Below, one piece after another: positions 28,801 through 42,000 of a stretch of DNA of 64,000 nt (position 1 is the stretch's first letter; the number at the start of each line of letters is the position of its first letter). The stretch is taken from NCBI GenBank assembly GCA_022457155.1, contig JAJGOT010000202.1:313501-377500 (forward strand). The letters run 5' to 3'. Source of the DNA: Cladopsammia gracilis (Eukaryota; Cnidaria; Anthozoa; Scleractinia; Dendrophylliidae). The translations under genes and the position numbers were made by a program. A model generated the notes under the pieces. That model had not been told where the DNA came from and searched no databases. It saw nothing but the letters and a program-made list of their open reading frames with translations.

Positions 28801-31800
28801 TTCTTGAGGGGATAACGCGTTGAATGGTAATAAAAGTCAATGAAGTTTCTTTTAGTAAAAATTTTACTCCAAATAATACGTGAGGTTTAATAGGACGTAT
28901 TTTTCAAAACGTGTTTTAAACTAAACGACATTTAAACATGTTTAACCGTTGGTGTGAATAGGGTATTAGTTTCTTATATCAGTCATACGTTATGTTATAC
29001 AACAGATAAAGACGAATGTTCACAGACCAGCGGTATTTGTGGTAACGGCACATGCGTGAATACCGCTGGATCGTTCCGTTGTAACTGTCACCGTGGATTC
29101 AGACTCGATCAGCGAGGCTTCTGCCAAGGTGAGAAGTTAACAAGAGAAACAGGTTTATTTATTTACAAACTTCGCCAAAAAAGGCAAGGAAGCCTCACAG
29201 AGCTTTTGCTCCATTACGAGGACCCAATTTACATGTAAACTCATACGTCTGTTAGGAGTCTTCTTATTAACAGTAATGATTACTATACTCAGTGTACATA
29301 TCAAACTCAGTAATCAACGCACTTATATAAAAAGAAAATTGGATCATGCACAAGCTAAGCGAAAACAAAGACAATGTTCACAGACCAGCGGTATTTGTGG
29401 TAACGGCACATGCGTGTTCTATTGTAGGGGTCATCCACTAGATTAGCCTTTGCTATTTGGATGATCCCAATTCACTCTCTATTTTTTGTTACATTTTTCC
29501 TTTATTCTTTAGCTGTACTTGTGTTTAGTTGCCTATGTAAATTTAACCTATATGTCATGTAAAACTGAGCTGAGTTGAATAAATCATCTTGTCAAAGGGC
29601 TCTAAGAGCCATCTTGTGAATGCAAAACAACTTAAGGTTTAATAGTCCACAGATCGGTTTTAAATTTCCATACGAAGTTCGAAGTCAAAGAATTGAAGAG
29701 TAAAACAGATTTAAAATGATCAAAACATCTTAGCGTGACATAAATATGCATTGTGTGAAAAGAGACTGTCTAGACAACTGGATGACGTAATTGCACTGGG
29801 GAATTAAAAAAGTTTACATCCGATTAATGGAGTGAAAATGTGCATAATTGTACCTGTATACTATACTGCATCTCGTTCAATGCTTCGCGTATTCACGAGA
29901 TAAAAAATAAACGTTTCATAGTGAAACAGCACATCCTCAATCAATTTATTAATGTCAAAGCGTGGGATGAGGTTGCCCTTCTTATCCGAGCCAGAGGCTC
30001 ATGTGTAAAACGCGTGTAGACTCGGAATTGGACTGAAGGTTTAGTTAGAACCAAAGGGGTTGTGTCAGTTATTGTGAGCTGACACTTTGAAAAGCCACAT
30101 ATTTTTAACATGGAAACCTAAAGGCCCGTTTACACAAGCGATTTTTTGTGCACTTTTTGTCGCACTTGTCGATGCAATTTTTGTCGTGCGCAAGTTGCAT
30201 CTCCAAATCGCATGTGTAAACGGGCGCCGATTTCAGTGCGATTTGGGCGCGATTTGTCGCGCGATGTCGCAGAGGTTTTGAACATGTTCGAAACCTGATG
30301 CAACTCAATCGCAGCAAATATCCTACCCGAATCGCACAGGAAATTGCCGCTAGTTTACACTTGCGACAAACGTTGCATCGGAGAGCGTGACAAAAATCGC
30401 ATCAAAAATCGCATGTGTAAACGGGCCTTAACAATAATGATCCAGTTTTGTGAACCATAATTAGTGTTTTCGACTGTGGGTGGGCAGGATGCAAATGGGT
30501 TACAATTTCAAAAAGTTGGGGCAACGTTTTCAAGTTCTACCATTGTGGCTTAAAAACGAAAAAAAAAATCGATAAAATTTAATAATAGTTGACACTCTCT
30601 TTAGAATTCACTTGAAATCTTCCTCTTGGTTTTAAAAAAGCATTTTATGTACGGGGCATCCTCGGCAGTTAGTCGGCAAGTTAGTCGGCAAGTTAGTCGG
30701 GCGGGACGAAGTAAAAATCCGGCAGAAACCGGCGCGACGAAGACAACTTTCGTCACGTCGATTTTTGGCGGGTTTGTACTTCGTCCCACCCGACTAACTG
30801 CCTGGGACGCCGATGACGTATATGAGGTATAGGACAATGGAGCTCTACCTAACCAACACCCCATTAACGCGACTACCACGTTGTTTCGGCCATTTATTTC
30901 AGCCCCGATCAAAGGCTCATGCAGTTATTTTTTTACGTGGAAAGACACGTTTAAAAGACCAACATACATAGATAGCAATTGTGCAAGCCTGTTATGCTTG
31001 TTATTTTATGGACTTGCTTTTCTTTACTTCTCATATTCAGATATTGACGAGTGTTCAAGACTTGTGGGTGTTTGTCGAAACGGACGCTGCATCAACACTA
31101 TAGGTGGCTACACTTGTGATTGCATCTCAGGATACACCGCGACACCTGATAAAACACGATGTCGAGGTTAGTATCGTGTTAACCGAATGAAGCATATTCA
31201 CGTGTCGATGCACGTGCTGTACATGTTTTACTCCCAGTTCTATAGTTTGTCTACTTCTGCAGAAAACAATCATGCTTTTGCGTATTTCAATGAACATTTG
31301 CATACAACATTTATCGCAGCCATCGTACCAGGCCCTCGCATTTGGGCTTCGCGCGAGTGTTTCACGTGAGCGGTGAAGCCGCGAGTTACGAGTGAGGGAA
31401 ATGGGACGAAGAAAACCACCCACTTTACGCATTTCCCTCATCGTCTTCGCCGCTCGCGTGAAGCACTAGAGTTAGAATTGGAATTTGATTTCCTTGTTAA
31501 CTCTTTTTTGAGTCCGGCAGCAAAACGTTGTTTACAGATGACTCAGAAAAAAATCTGTCGACCTTTTCCTCCTTAAATAAAGTCAAGTTGTTTTATCGTT
31601 AAGAGTCTCGATGAACGCAATGCTGACTGCTTGCTTCTGGTCCTGTTTTTTTTTTAAATTGTTTTTAAAAGGAAATTTGAAAATTGTGTGTGAATTAGTA
31701 TACTTGTCATCCTTTACTTGTTTTTTTTTTTTCTCGTAGACATCAATGAATGTACGGAAGTTCCCGGATTTTGTGAAAACGGCATCTGTACCAACACTAT

Positions 31801-34800
31801 CGGGGGATCACGCTGCGAGTGCACGACAGGATACAAACTAAACCAGACGGGAGATGCGTGTATTGGTGAGAAAATACGACAACATATAAACATACGAACA
31901 CAGGTCTTTTAGAAAGACGACTTGACGCGTAGAATTGCTGAATATTAGTAACCTTCTTTTACATTGCAGTCACGATTCTTTCAATCCGGATCAAAAAAGT
32001 CATTTTTTTGGACACGACAACTCAAGTTAAAGCAATTTGAAATATGTATTTTGATCACTTTGATGAAGCTCAATGTCTCACACCGGCTGACGAGTGTTTA
32101 TCACCGTTTGACGATCTGGTCTAACTCGACGCAAGCTGGTCTCAGTATTGATTATTGAGTCGTGTGCTGCTGCAAAAACTGCTCCGTTTCTAGTTCACCC
32201 TTCGCCTATCTGTACAAGTTCCAATTCGTATTTCCAAACTTGCGTATAATAAGTTGCGTTCTTGTTTGTCTCGGGCTTATATGCCTTGGTCTCTCATTAA
32301 ATCTCATTTAACCTTTCTTTTTTCACTCAGACGTTAACGAGTGTGATGACAATCCAAATTACTGCCAGGTTGGAGGACAGTGCGTCAACACGCCTGGAAG
32401 CTATCGCTGCCTCTGTCAACAAGGTTACGAAGTCGGTAATGGTGGAAGTCACTGCATTGGTGAGACACTTGTTCCTTATAGCTCTTATACGTCCGTTTGT
32501 TTGTTTAGACGAAAATGTGGTTTTATCAGGTAAAATGGCCACCATTAAGCGAATCAAAAGCTGACGTTTCGAGAAAATCACCAACAACATCGTTAGTCTC
32601 AATCAAAACTCAACGACGCAACTAAACCGTGATACTTACTTCAGATTAACTGCTAACTTCAAACGCTCAGCCTAGTTAAATGTTTATTCTGCTGGCCCGT
32701 AGAGGTCAAGGGCAGGCTAAATTGAGGACTAACGCATACAGTCTGCAGACACTGTCCTGCCGAAATAGCAAACTTTCGCGGTTTAGCTTATTTCCACGTT
32801 ACATCACCAGATGTCACCAAATATACAACTTGTTGGATAAGAAGATTCTATAGAGCAAAACAAAAGCAGTAGTTTGGAGATAAAGTGCAGGATTGCAAGG
32901 ATTGAAGTGGATTACAGTTCATAAAATTTGATTTATTGGACAGGCGGCGAAGAAATCAAACTTGCCATTCTTGTGAAATTTTGACTTTTCTAGCCGTTAT
33001 TTTGTCTGTTTAGTTCATTTTTCTTTGCTTCTATTCTTTTGGCGATGGTTTCTTCCAATTTCAAGATAATAAAGTAAACTAAAAGCAAGCTCCTGGCCAT
33101 AATAATGAAAACATGATTTTTCAGTCGGGGCAGTGTCCCTTTGTTTTATTTTTCATTCAACAGACGTGCGCATTGGACATTGCTTTGATAAGTTTGATGA
33201 GGACGGCTGCACTAGTGCTAAAACTCGTCAGATGACAAAAGCCGTGTGCTGTTGTACCATGGGAGCTGGCTGGGGAGATCCTTGTGAACTGTGTCCCAGG
33301 CAAAACACGTGTAAGTAGAAACTGTTACTGGGAAACAGGCTTTCTATTGTGAATCTTTAATTAGTGTAATTGCCTATAGCTAGCTAATCCGGCAATGGTG
33401 GTCAGCACGGGTGCTCATTGTGAATGGTCACACTTCAGGATTTCATCTACAGAGTCAAAAGCTAGAACCACCATGTACGATATAATAAACAGTACCACAG
33501 GAAAGTACTACTCAGTAGCTTTCATTTGAATGGTCACTCTGTAGGATTTCATCCACAGACTCAAAAGTTAGAACCACCTTGTACAGCATAATAAACAGCA
33601 CCACAGGAAAGTACTGCTCAGTAGCTTTCATTTGAATGGTCACACTTTAGGATTTCATCCACAGACTCAAAAGTTAGAACCACCTTGTACAACATAATAA
33701 ACAGTACCACATGAAAGTACTGCTCAATAGCTTTCATTTGAATGCTCACACTTTAGGATTTCATTCACAGACTCAAAAGTTAGAACCACATTGTATAGCA
33801 TAATAAACAGTATCACAGGAAAGTACTGCTCAGTAGCTTTCATTTGAGTGGTCACGCGTGACGATTTTATCCACAGACTCAAAAGCTGGAACCACCTTGT
33901 GTAGGATAGTAAACAGTACCGCAGGAAAGTACTACTCAATAGCTTTTATTTGAATGGTCACACTGTGGGATTTCATTCCCAGACTCAAAAGTTCGAGCTA
34001 CTTGTTTAGCATAATAAACAGTACCACAAGAAAGTATGGCTCGAAACCTTTTATTTGAATGGTCACACTTGTGGATTTCATCCACACTTTGAAAAGTTGC
34101 AAACACTTAAGAACAACCTAACAAACAGTATCACAGAAAAGTACTGCTTAATACTTCTCATTTGAATGGTTACACTTTTGAAGGCCCACCTTCACCCAAA
34201 AGACGTTGCGGTCGTTTGTTTTTGTTTTGAAATGCTCCATTGTTCATACGCGTGATCTGATTGGTTGCACGCATTCAAGCGTGAATTTCGTGTTACACGA
34301 AATTCAGCACAAAAAGTGATCACGGCGCGCACAGCATTTTCGGTGAAGGTGGGCCTTTAAGATTTACATAATTGTTTGTTCCTTTTACTTTCCAGCTGAT
34401 TTTGCCCACATTTGTCCCAACGGCATTGGTTTTGTAATGAACAGGCATGGTATTTCAGGTAACAAACAAAAAAAACCTCTCGGTGCACTGCAGGGGCTCT
34501 TATCAGTAAATAAAAAACGAAATAAAAACCTCTGCTCGATTATTCATAATCAACGCCGCGCGAAAGATGAGGGAACGTTTTGGTCAAAATTCTATCGGCG
34601 ATAATCTGATTTCCTACTGAGCCCGCAGTCTTTGTCAGATACATTGCTAAGTAACTTGGTTTACTCTGATAACACCAAGCTGTTGTAACAGTTTTTCGGT
34701 GTACTCGCGATCAGTCTTATGGTGTTCCTTACGAAGATAGGCCAAAAACAACAATTGTTCCATTAACTTTAAATTAACGTTTACAGTATAATATGTCTTT

Positions 34801-34826
34801 TATCGAATGAATCAATATTATTATTA

Positions 34827-34865
<39 letters not shown>

Positions 34866-35394
34866 GAAAGTCTTAGCTTTTTGTGAAGTATAAAAGTCTC
34901 AGTGCACAGCTTCGAAAAACGCAAGTTCAATTTGTAGTTTACTAGTAATAGTTAGTTAGTTAGTTACTAGTTAGTAGAAAAATTCTACTAGAAAAATGAT
35001 TTAAGTTTTCAGTTAAATAACAAGTGACTACGCCATTGTTTGTTTTGCAGATGTGAATGAGTGTCTTCACATGCCATCATCTCTTTGCGAAAACGGAGAA
35101 TGCGTCAACAACGACGGCAGCTACCGATGTAAATGTAAGATGGGATACAAGCTGGATGCAAGTGGAAAGAAGTGTGTTGGTAAGGGCTAGGATATTCATT
35201 CTCACAATCTGTTTTATAACAAGTTAAGTGATCAGTGTCACTTTGGTAGTTGTTGTAGCTGATAATGGTGACAATAATGATGACGATGATGATGATAATG
35301 AAGAAGGTGACGATAATGAAGGTGATGAAGAGATCACGATGATAAAGATTGATAAAAATAATGACAATAATGATAACGATGACAATGACGATGT

Positions 35395-35457
<63 letters not shown>

Positions 35458-35976
35458 CCACGATGATAATGAAGATGACGTTGACGATGATGATGACCGC
35501 CTCCTGGTTAGCTCAGTTAGTTGGGCGCCAGTCTGTAGAGCGGGAGGTCGCGGGTTCGAATCCCGGCCGGACCACTAACCAGGGTCTCTAAATAACTGGT
35601 AAGATCATGCTGTCTGTGCTCAAACACCTTGTCTCAGTTCAGATGATCGCGTCATTGGGCGGTGACGTTAAGCCGTTGGCCTTGTCTCCTACACCTTCTG
35701 ACATTAAAATAGTAGGGGACGTAAAAGAACCCACATCACTGTTCGAAAAAGAGTAGGGGACGTAGTCCCCGGTGTTGTGGTCTGGTCTCCATGGGGGATT
35801 GATATCAATTGGGACGTATGTCCTGTTTCTTTCTCCCGTCACGGCGACAAAAATCGCCACTGTGACAAAAGTGAGTAGATTCGATGACGTTGACGATGAT
35901 AATGATGATGACGATGATGATGATGGTGATGGTGATGATGGCGGAGAAGCTGAAGATGATGACTATGATAATGATA

Positions 35977-36034
<58 letters not shown>

Positions 36035-39000
36035 CAATGATCTTTGTTTTCCTTTTCAGATGAGGATGAATGTTTGACCGCTGGTGTGTGTGGTAATGGT
36101 ATCTGTACCAACATCAACGGCTCATATCAGTGCAAATGTCCTAAAGGCTACGCCCCAGGCCGCTACTCGCCACGATGTGTTGGTAAGAACTAAGTCCCCG
36201 TACTCTTAAACTATGGTACTGACCACACACTATTTCCACGTTTTTATTTGTAACTTTTTTAATGTGCTTTATATCACAGATGTTAATGAATGCGCAGAAA
36301 ATAACGATCTCTGTGCGTTCCGGTGTTTGAATCAACCGGGGAGTTACCAATGTACTTGTCCTCGAGGATTTGAATTAGCTGCCGACAAAATACACTGCAG
36401 AGGTAAGCACTATTCCAGCAGCGATCAGTCCATAACAGGGGAGAGCATTGGGAAGGGGGTGGATAAAGGGGGGGGGGGGGCTTCCCACTACTCGTACTCT
36501 TTACTTCCGTTGCCACCCCTTGGGTGGACGTAATCTGCATTGAGCACAATGTTGCATTATATGTTTACAGGTCCTTAAGTACAGTAAAGCATGTATCAAA
36601 TTAACAGCATCATTTATACGGCACGGCTGCTAAATTAAAACACTCTAATAACGTTGGTTTTGGTCACATCCAAGTTCGGGTATGTTAAAGATTAAGTCTT
36701 GGGCCGCAAATGTCCTGCAATGCCGTTGCTACGCTCTGGTTTCCTTGGCATGAAACAGCTATGAGTAATTATACTTTCCCCTGGATGGGATGCCCGTCCT
36801 TCGCAAGGTTATCCCACGGCATTATGCCTCACACGGCACGGGCGGAGCTTAACCCGGTTTCTGCAACATGAAGCAGCTGAGAGAAGTTATACTCCCCCCT
36901 GGATGGGATGCCCGTCCATCGCAAGGTTATCCCACGGCATTATGCCTCACACGACACGGATGGAGCTTAACCCGGTTTCTGCAACATGAAGCAGCTGAGA
37001 GAAGTTATACTCCCCCCTGAATGGGATGCCCGTCCATCGCAAGGTTATCCCACGGCATTATGCCTCACACGACACGGATGGAGCTTAACCCGGTTTCTGC
37101 AACATGAAGCAGCTGAGAGAAGTTATACTCCCCCCTGGATGGGATGCCCATCCTTCGCAAGGTTATCCCACGGCATTATGCCTCACACGACACAGACGGA
37201 GCTTAACCCGGTTTCTGCAGCATGAAGCAGCTGAGAGAAGTTATACTCCCCCCTGGATGGGATGCCCGTCCTTCGCAAGGTTATCCCACGGCATTATGCC
37301 TCACACGGCACGGACGGAGCTTAATCCGGTTTCTGCAGCATGAAGCAACTAAGAGTATTACAAAAGTAGTATGACGTCTGTTTTTTTATTTCTGCAGATA
37401 TCAACGAGTGTAAGGAAAACAGTCGCTTGTGTACTTTCGTTTGTAAGAATTTCATTGGTGGATACAAGTGTCGCTGTCCCCCTGGATTCAGAGGAGATGG
37501 AAGAAATTGTGACGGTGCGTGAAATAAAACATTTTATATTTGGATGAAAAGTCGTTTCACCTCACTGACGAAGGGACTATCCCGAAAAGTCCGTGCTTCT
37601 GGCAGCGTTTTAGTACTCTTTTCCCGCAAGCATGCGTACATTAAGCGCATGCACAGGCAGAAAAAAACATGATTTTTTTATCGTTATGTTTGCGCTTATG
37701 ATTGCTCGCTAGCCATTGTGCTTGTGACGCTATTGTTAACCACAGACTTACTATTCTCGGTTTGAGTGGTGTACTGTGCATTTGTAATGGTGTATTACGA
37801 GCCTTACAAAATTTGTAATTAATGTATATGTACAAGCCTCACAAAAGGCGAAATTTAGAGATTTTAAAACTGATGAAAATGGGATAAATACTTTCAAATG
37901 TACTGCCGTATGGTTTTCCTTTGTTTTTTTTGTTTATTTTCAATTTGCGATTTGAGACTCGCGAAAGCGTTAGTTTTACTGAAATAACGGTTTGGCTCCC
38001 TCGGAAGTCTTTCTCAGATAAACTTTTCGGGCCGATTATTCAAACAAAATCGAAATTAGACCTAGTATAAAAACATTTAAAGTAGGTAAAAAAAAACCCT
38101 TGTTATTAGCAGATCTGTCTAAAAATAAGTAGGTTCAATGTGTGAATCGCATATCACTCCTAATATGTAGACATATTGTTTCGTCTGTGTTATATTATAC
38201 TCCATCTGGACACAATTTACGGTAAATTATGTTTAAGTATTCCGGTTGACCGGATTAAAATCCATTTACACCACGGCTTTGTTAAACCCTGCCTAAGCCG
38301 CGTGTCCTGACACAAAGTGTCACTTTCTCTGTATTAGATATCGACGAGTGCAGTGAACAGTCAGGAATTTGTGAAAATGGGGCTTGCAGAAATCTCCCAG
38401 GGACGTACATATGTAATTGTAACTCGGGTTATGAGCGAAGCAGTGACGGCAAGCGATGTGAAGGTAAGAAGAGGAGATAGGACGGTTTTTAATCGAGTGT
38501 CGAAGTAATTTCGCAGTTGCTTTTGTTTTGCATTACTCCGCTTTGTGATTGGCTCGCAAACACTTTATTAACCAATCAGAAGTAAAATCCAAATCAATCG
38601 TGACCTGCTCGCACGCGTTTTCGCACGCTTGGCGCCGGCTTCATTTGGTTTTGCATTGCTACGCTTTGTGATTGGCTAAAAAGTCTTGTGCCACTTTATT
38701 AACCAATCACAAGTAAAACCAAAACCAATCATGACTTATTTGCACGCGTTTTCCCGCGCTTGGCGCCGGTTGCATGTATTTGCTTCGCGTTCTGATTGGT
38801 TCATTGGATTGTCTGCCTCCGTTGTGATTGGTTTTGGTTTTACGACACTCAGAAACTGTAAACTGCTCTAAAACACGTTTAGATTATTTTTGCCAAGTCT
38901 CAAGATTGTTTGGTTTTCAATTTTAATTACCCCGCCATGAATCCTCCATTACACACATACTCCTTGATATGTAGGATTTACTTTATCTTTCTTGGATTAA

Positions 39001-42000
39001 TTACAACTCCAAAAAGATCTGGAGTAAATGAAAAATTATGTTTGTGTTTTCTTATGAGAGACATTTTATTTTTGCTAATAGTATAGGCTCTTGAAGGCGA
39101 TTTGGATTAGAAAAATGTATATTTGTCAAATTAGTGCGTGATGCAAACAGTCCCGATATCATCAAAAACACGAATTATTCAACACGAGCTGTTTTTGTTT
39201 CCAAACGTAGTTATTCTAGTGAAGTGCTTGTTTGAATTCAACGTAAACGGCTATTTACCCATGTCTGAAGACTTTTGTGTGGGCATACATTTATAAATAT
39301 AATTATAATATTTTTTCTATGTTTGCAACATGGTCACTGGTAGCCTTTAATAAGTATCCTCGTGCATTTTACTGATAGTTCTTAAAATTGATTGAAAAAT
39401 ATGTCATACATTTTCTAGATACAAAGAAGGGCCTTTGCTTTGCTGTTGTTAGGAACGACATCTGCCAAGCTGTCACAAAGGAAATGATGCAAGTACGAAA
39501 GAAAGAATGCTGCTGTACGGCCGGGAAGGCCTGGGGCACAAGATGCGAGCTGTGTCCGAGCAGAGGAACTGGTAACGAGCGTTTGAATTTCAATTTGTTT
39601 GTTTGTATGTTTTTTTTTCGCAATTTTTTACAAATCCCTTTCACTTCTAAAGTAAAACTTTGAGTCGGGTACACTGTGTTTAATTAGTTAGAGTGGGGTT
39701 TGTCAGCTGACGCATTAAGAACTTTAAGAACTTGACCGCGACCAGAGCACATAAGCCTCGAAGAGAGGGACTGCTCTCATTTTGGTAAATGCAAATGTAA
39801 ATGTAAATGTTAAATTAACTCCTTAAACTAGAGTTCATAAGTAGTTATCTTGCTGTGTAGTAGAGTTAAATCAACTCCATTAGCGGTTGGAGTTATTGTA
39901 ACCCTGGATTCGGTGTTTAATTTGAAGTTAAAATGACCCCCAAAAGGGAATATTTTGAGCCTAAAATTTTAACTCCACTTTTGGATTTAAAATAACTCTT
40001 TGGAAAATTACAGTGTAACAAATAAATTTGGTCTCCATTATAGGAGTAAAGAAGCGCCTGCCCACAAACATTTTAATGTTGCTTGCTTATATGGACTAAA
40101 CTGAAATTTTTCTCTTATTATTTTTTTTTAACAGACGATTACCGTAGCTTGTGTCAAACGATGGCCCAGGTTAAAATAAAGATGAAAAGTGAGTATTCCA
40201 TGTCAAATATTGTTGGATTATAATGGACAGACCCAAAATTGCGTCAATGTTTCGCGTATTATTTTCAATGACCTCAGGATTGCTGTTTAGGCGATAAATG
40301 AACTGATCAATGCTGGTATACAGTCGAAAAGTCTTCAAATCTCCCTCGGTTACCTTCGGGAATCTTTTTTTAGAAATTTCCGTTAAATTATTGAACAGGT
40401 TCGTTTGTTTTTCAGACAATCTTTGGTCAATTCCTAAAATGTAAGGAAATCTTCAGAAAATTGCTTTAATGTTAATATTGCATTGCAGATTTATGTGAGA
40501 TGATACCTGGCCTGTGTATTAACGGCAAATGTATTAGTCTCACTGGGGGATACCGCTGCATGTGTAACGTGGGCTACAAACTTACCATGGACGCGAAGCG
40601 TTGTTTGGGTAAGACACTGATCGACACTGATGTAATGAAATGTCTTGTTTCGTCCCTGGAGGTTTTTTGTCACAACTGTGCTAACATTATGACAGGCTAT
40701 CGTCCCTCACACTCAAACGTTCTATAACACCAAGGGGAGGGAATTGTAGAAATGTGAGGAATTCTCACAGTAAAAGCTAACCATTAAAAATTGTTAGCCA
40801 CACAGCGGCAGAATATGAAAACGTTTCCCAACTTTTTGAGGTTGCAGTACATTTTCTTCCTGGCTATGCATCGAATGCAAATATGGCCGTCCAACAATTT
40901 TTTGTATGGACAGGTTCTCAAGAAAAGAAAAGCAATTGGATAATGATAAAGATCAGGTCAAAATAAGTCATTGTGTGCATTTTTAAGATCATATTCTAAT
41001 TTTTAAAATTAGGAGATGTTACAGGCAAGCAAATTTTGGGAAAAACTTGAAAGCGAGGCTAGTGAGGATAAAATGTCTTTTCTCATACAAATGCTTAAAA
41101 TTTCAGTGAGCCATAACTTTGCAACCGTTAAACCAAAAACACTCAAACTTTGCAAGATGATACACTTAGCAGTACTTGTTTACGTGATATCATTAATTTG
41201 TCTAAAAACGTGGCCAAACAAAAATTGCCTGACGGAAATATTCGCATTCGGTGAATTCGTCGCCAGAGATACTTAATAATTTCTCAATGCTCTTGTACAG
41301 TGAGAATAATCACAGGGGGCCCACACAAACTGTGTGACCGTTGTTCGTATTTTTAAATTTAGAGGAAATGTATGGGAATATCGAAAAGGTTCACTTATAG
41401 TAATATACTGCGATGAATATTTACATACAAGATCAAACTAAACGTATTTTTACCTGAAATGTTGTGTGGTGTCATTCTTGTAGATGAAAACGGCGAATTT
41501 TAGTGATTTGAAGGGTTTTGCATCGGACGTTTACCTGAGCGTATAGTAGAGAGACAAGGGAGGAAAGCTCGATTTTGGACCTCTCCAGCGCCGAGCCGAT
41601 TTTCACCAAGAAATTCCCACCGCACGGCTTCCAAACCCCGCACCAGGCAAGCTGAAACCCAGAGGTTTCTTCTCGTACCATTACATTTAAAGTCCGTCCA
41701 AAACTCGAAGCGCTAGACCCCAAATAATATCGAGAAATTCAGCATTCGAAGCTCGAAAACACCGCGGCTGGTAAAATCTGTGCGGCCTCCAACAGTCACG
41801 CCGTTTGCTCCTTTCTGATTGGATGATAACAAACAATGCCCTTTCATAAATTCGTCTAGCGGGAGGGGAAGCAGGGGCGAATAAGCAGCGACAAACTTTC
41901 TACTAACCAGACTGGGGTGAAGCGAATGGCGTCTTGCTGGGCTCATTCCATCACGCGCCATTCGCTTCACCCCGGGATAGTAAGTATAAAGTTCGTTGCT

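Noticed and set aside
35499..35578. Functional tRNA gene
   Set aside because: A and B boxes are present, but a SINE body and an 18-bp target duplication follow; no clean acceptor stem.
35228..36117. Poly-Asp, poly-His and poly-Met ORFs
   Set aside because: Produced by GAT microsatellites; the same holds for 46399-46742.
36986..37343. Repeated [14 protein letters not shown]
   Set aside because: Frame through a 118-bp non-coding tandem repeat.
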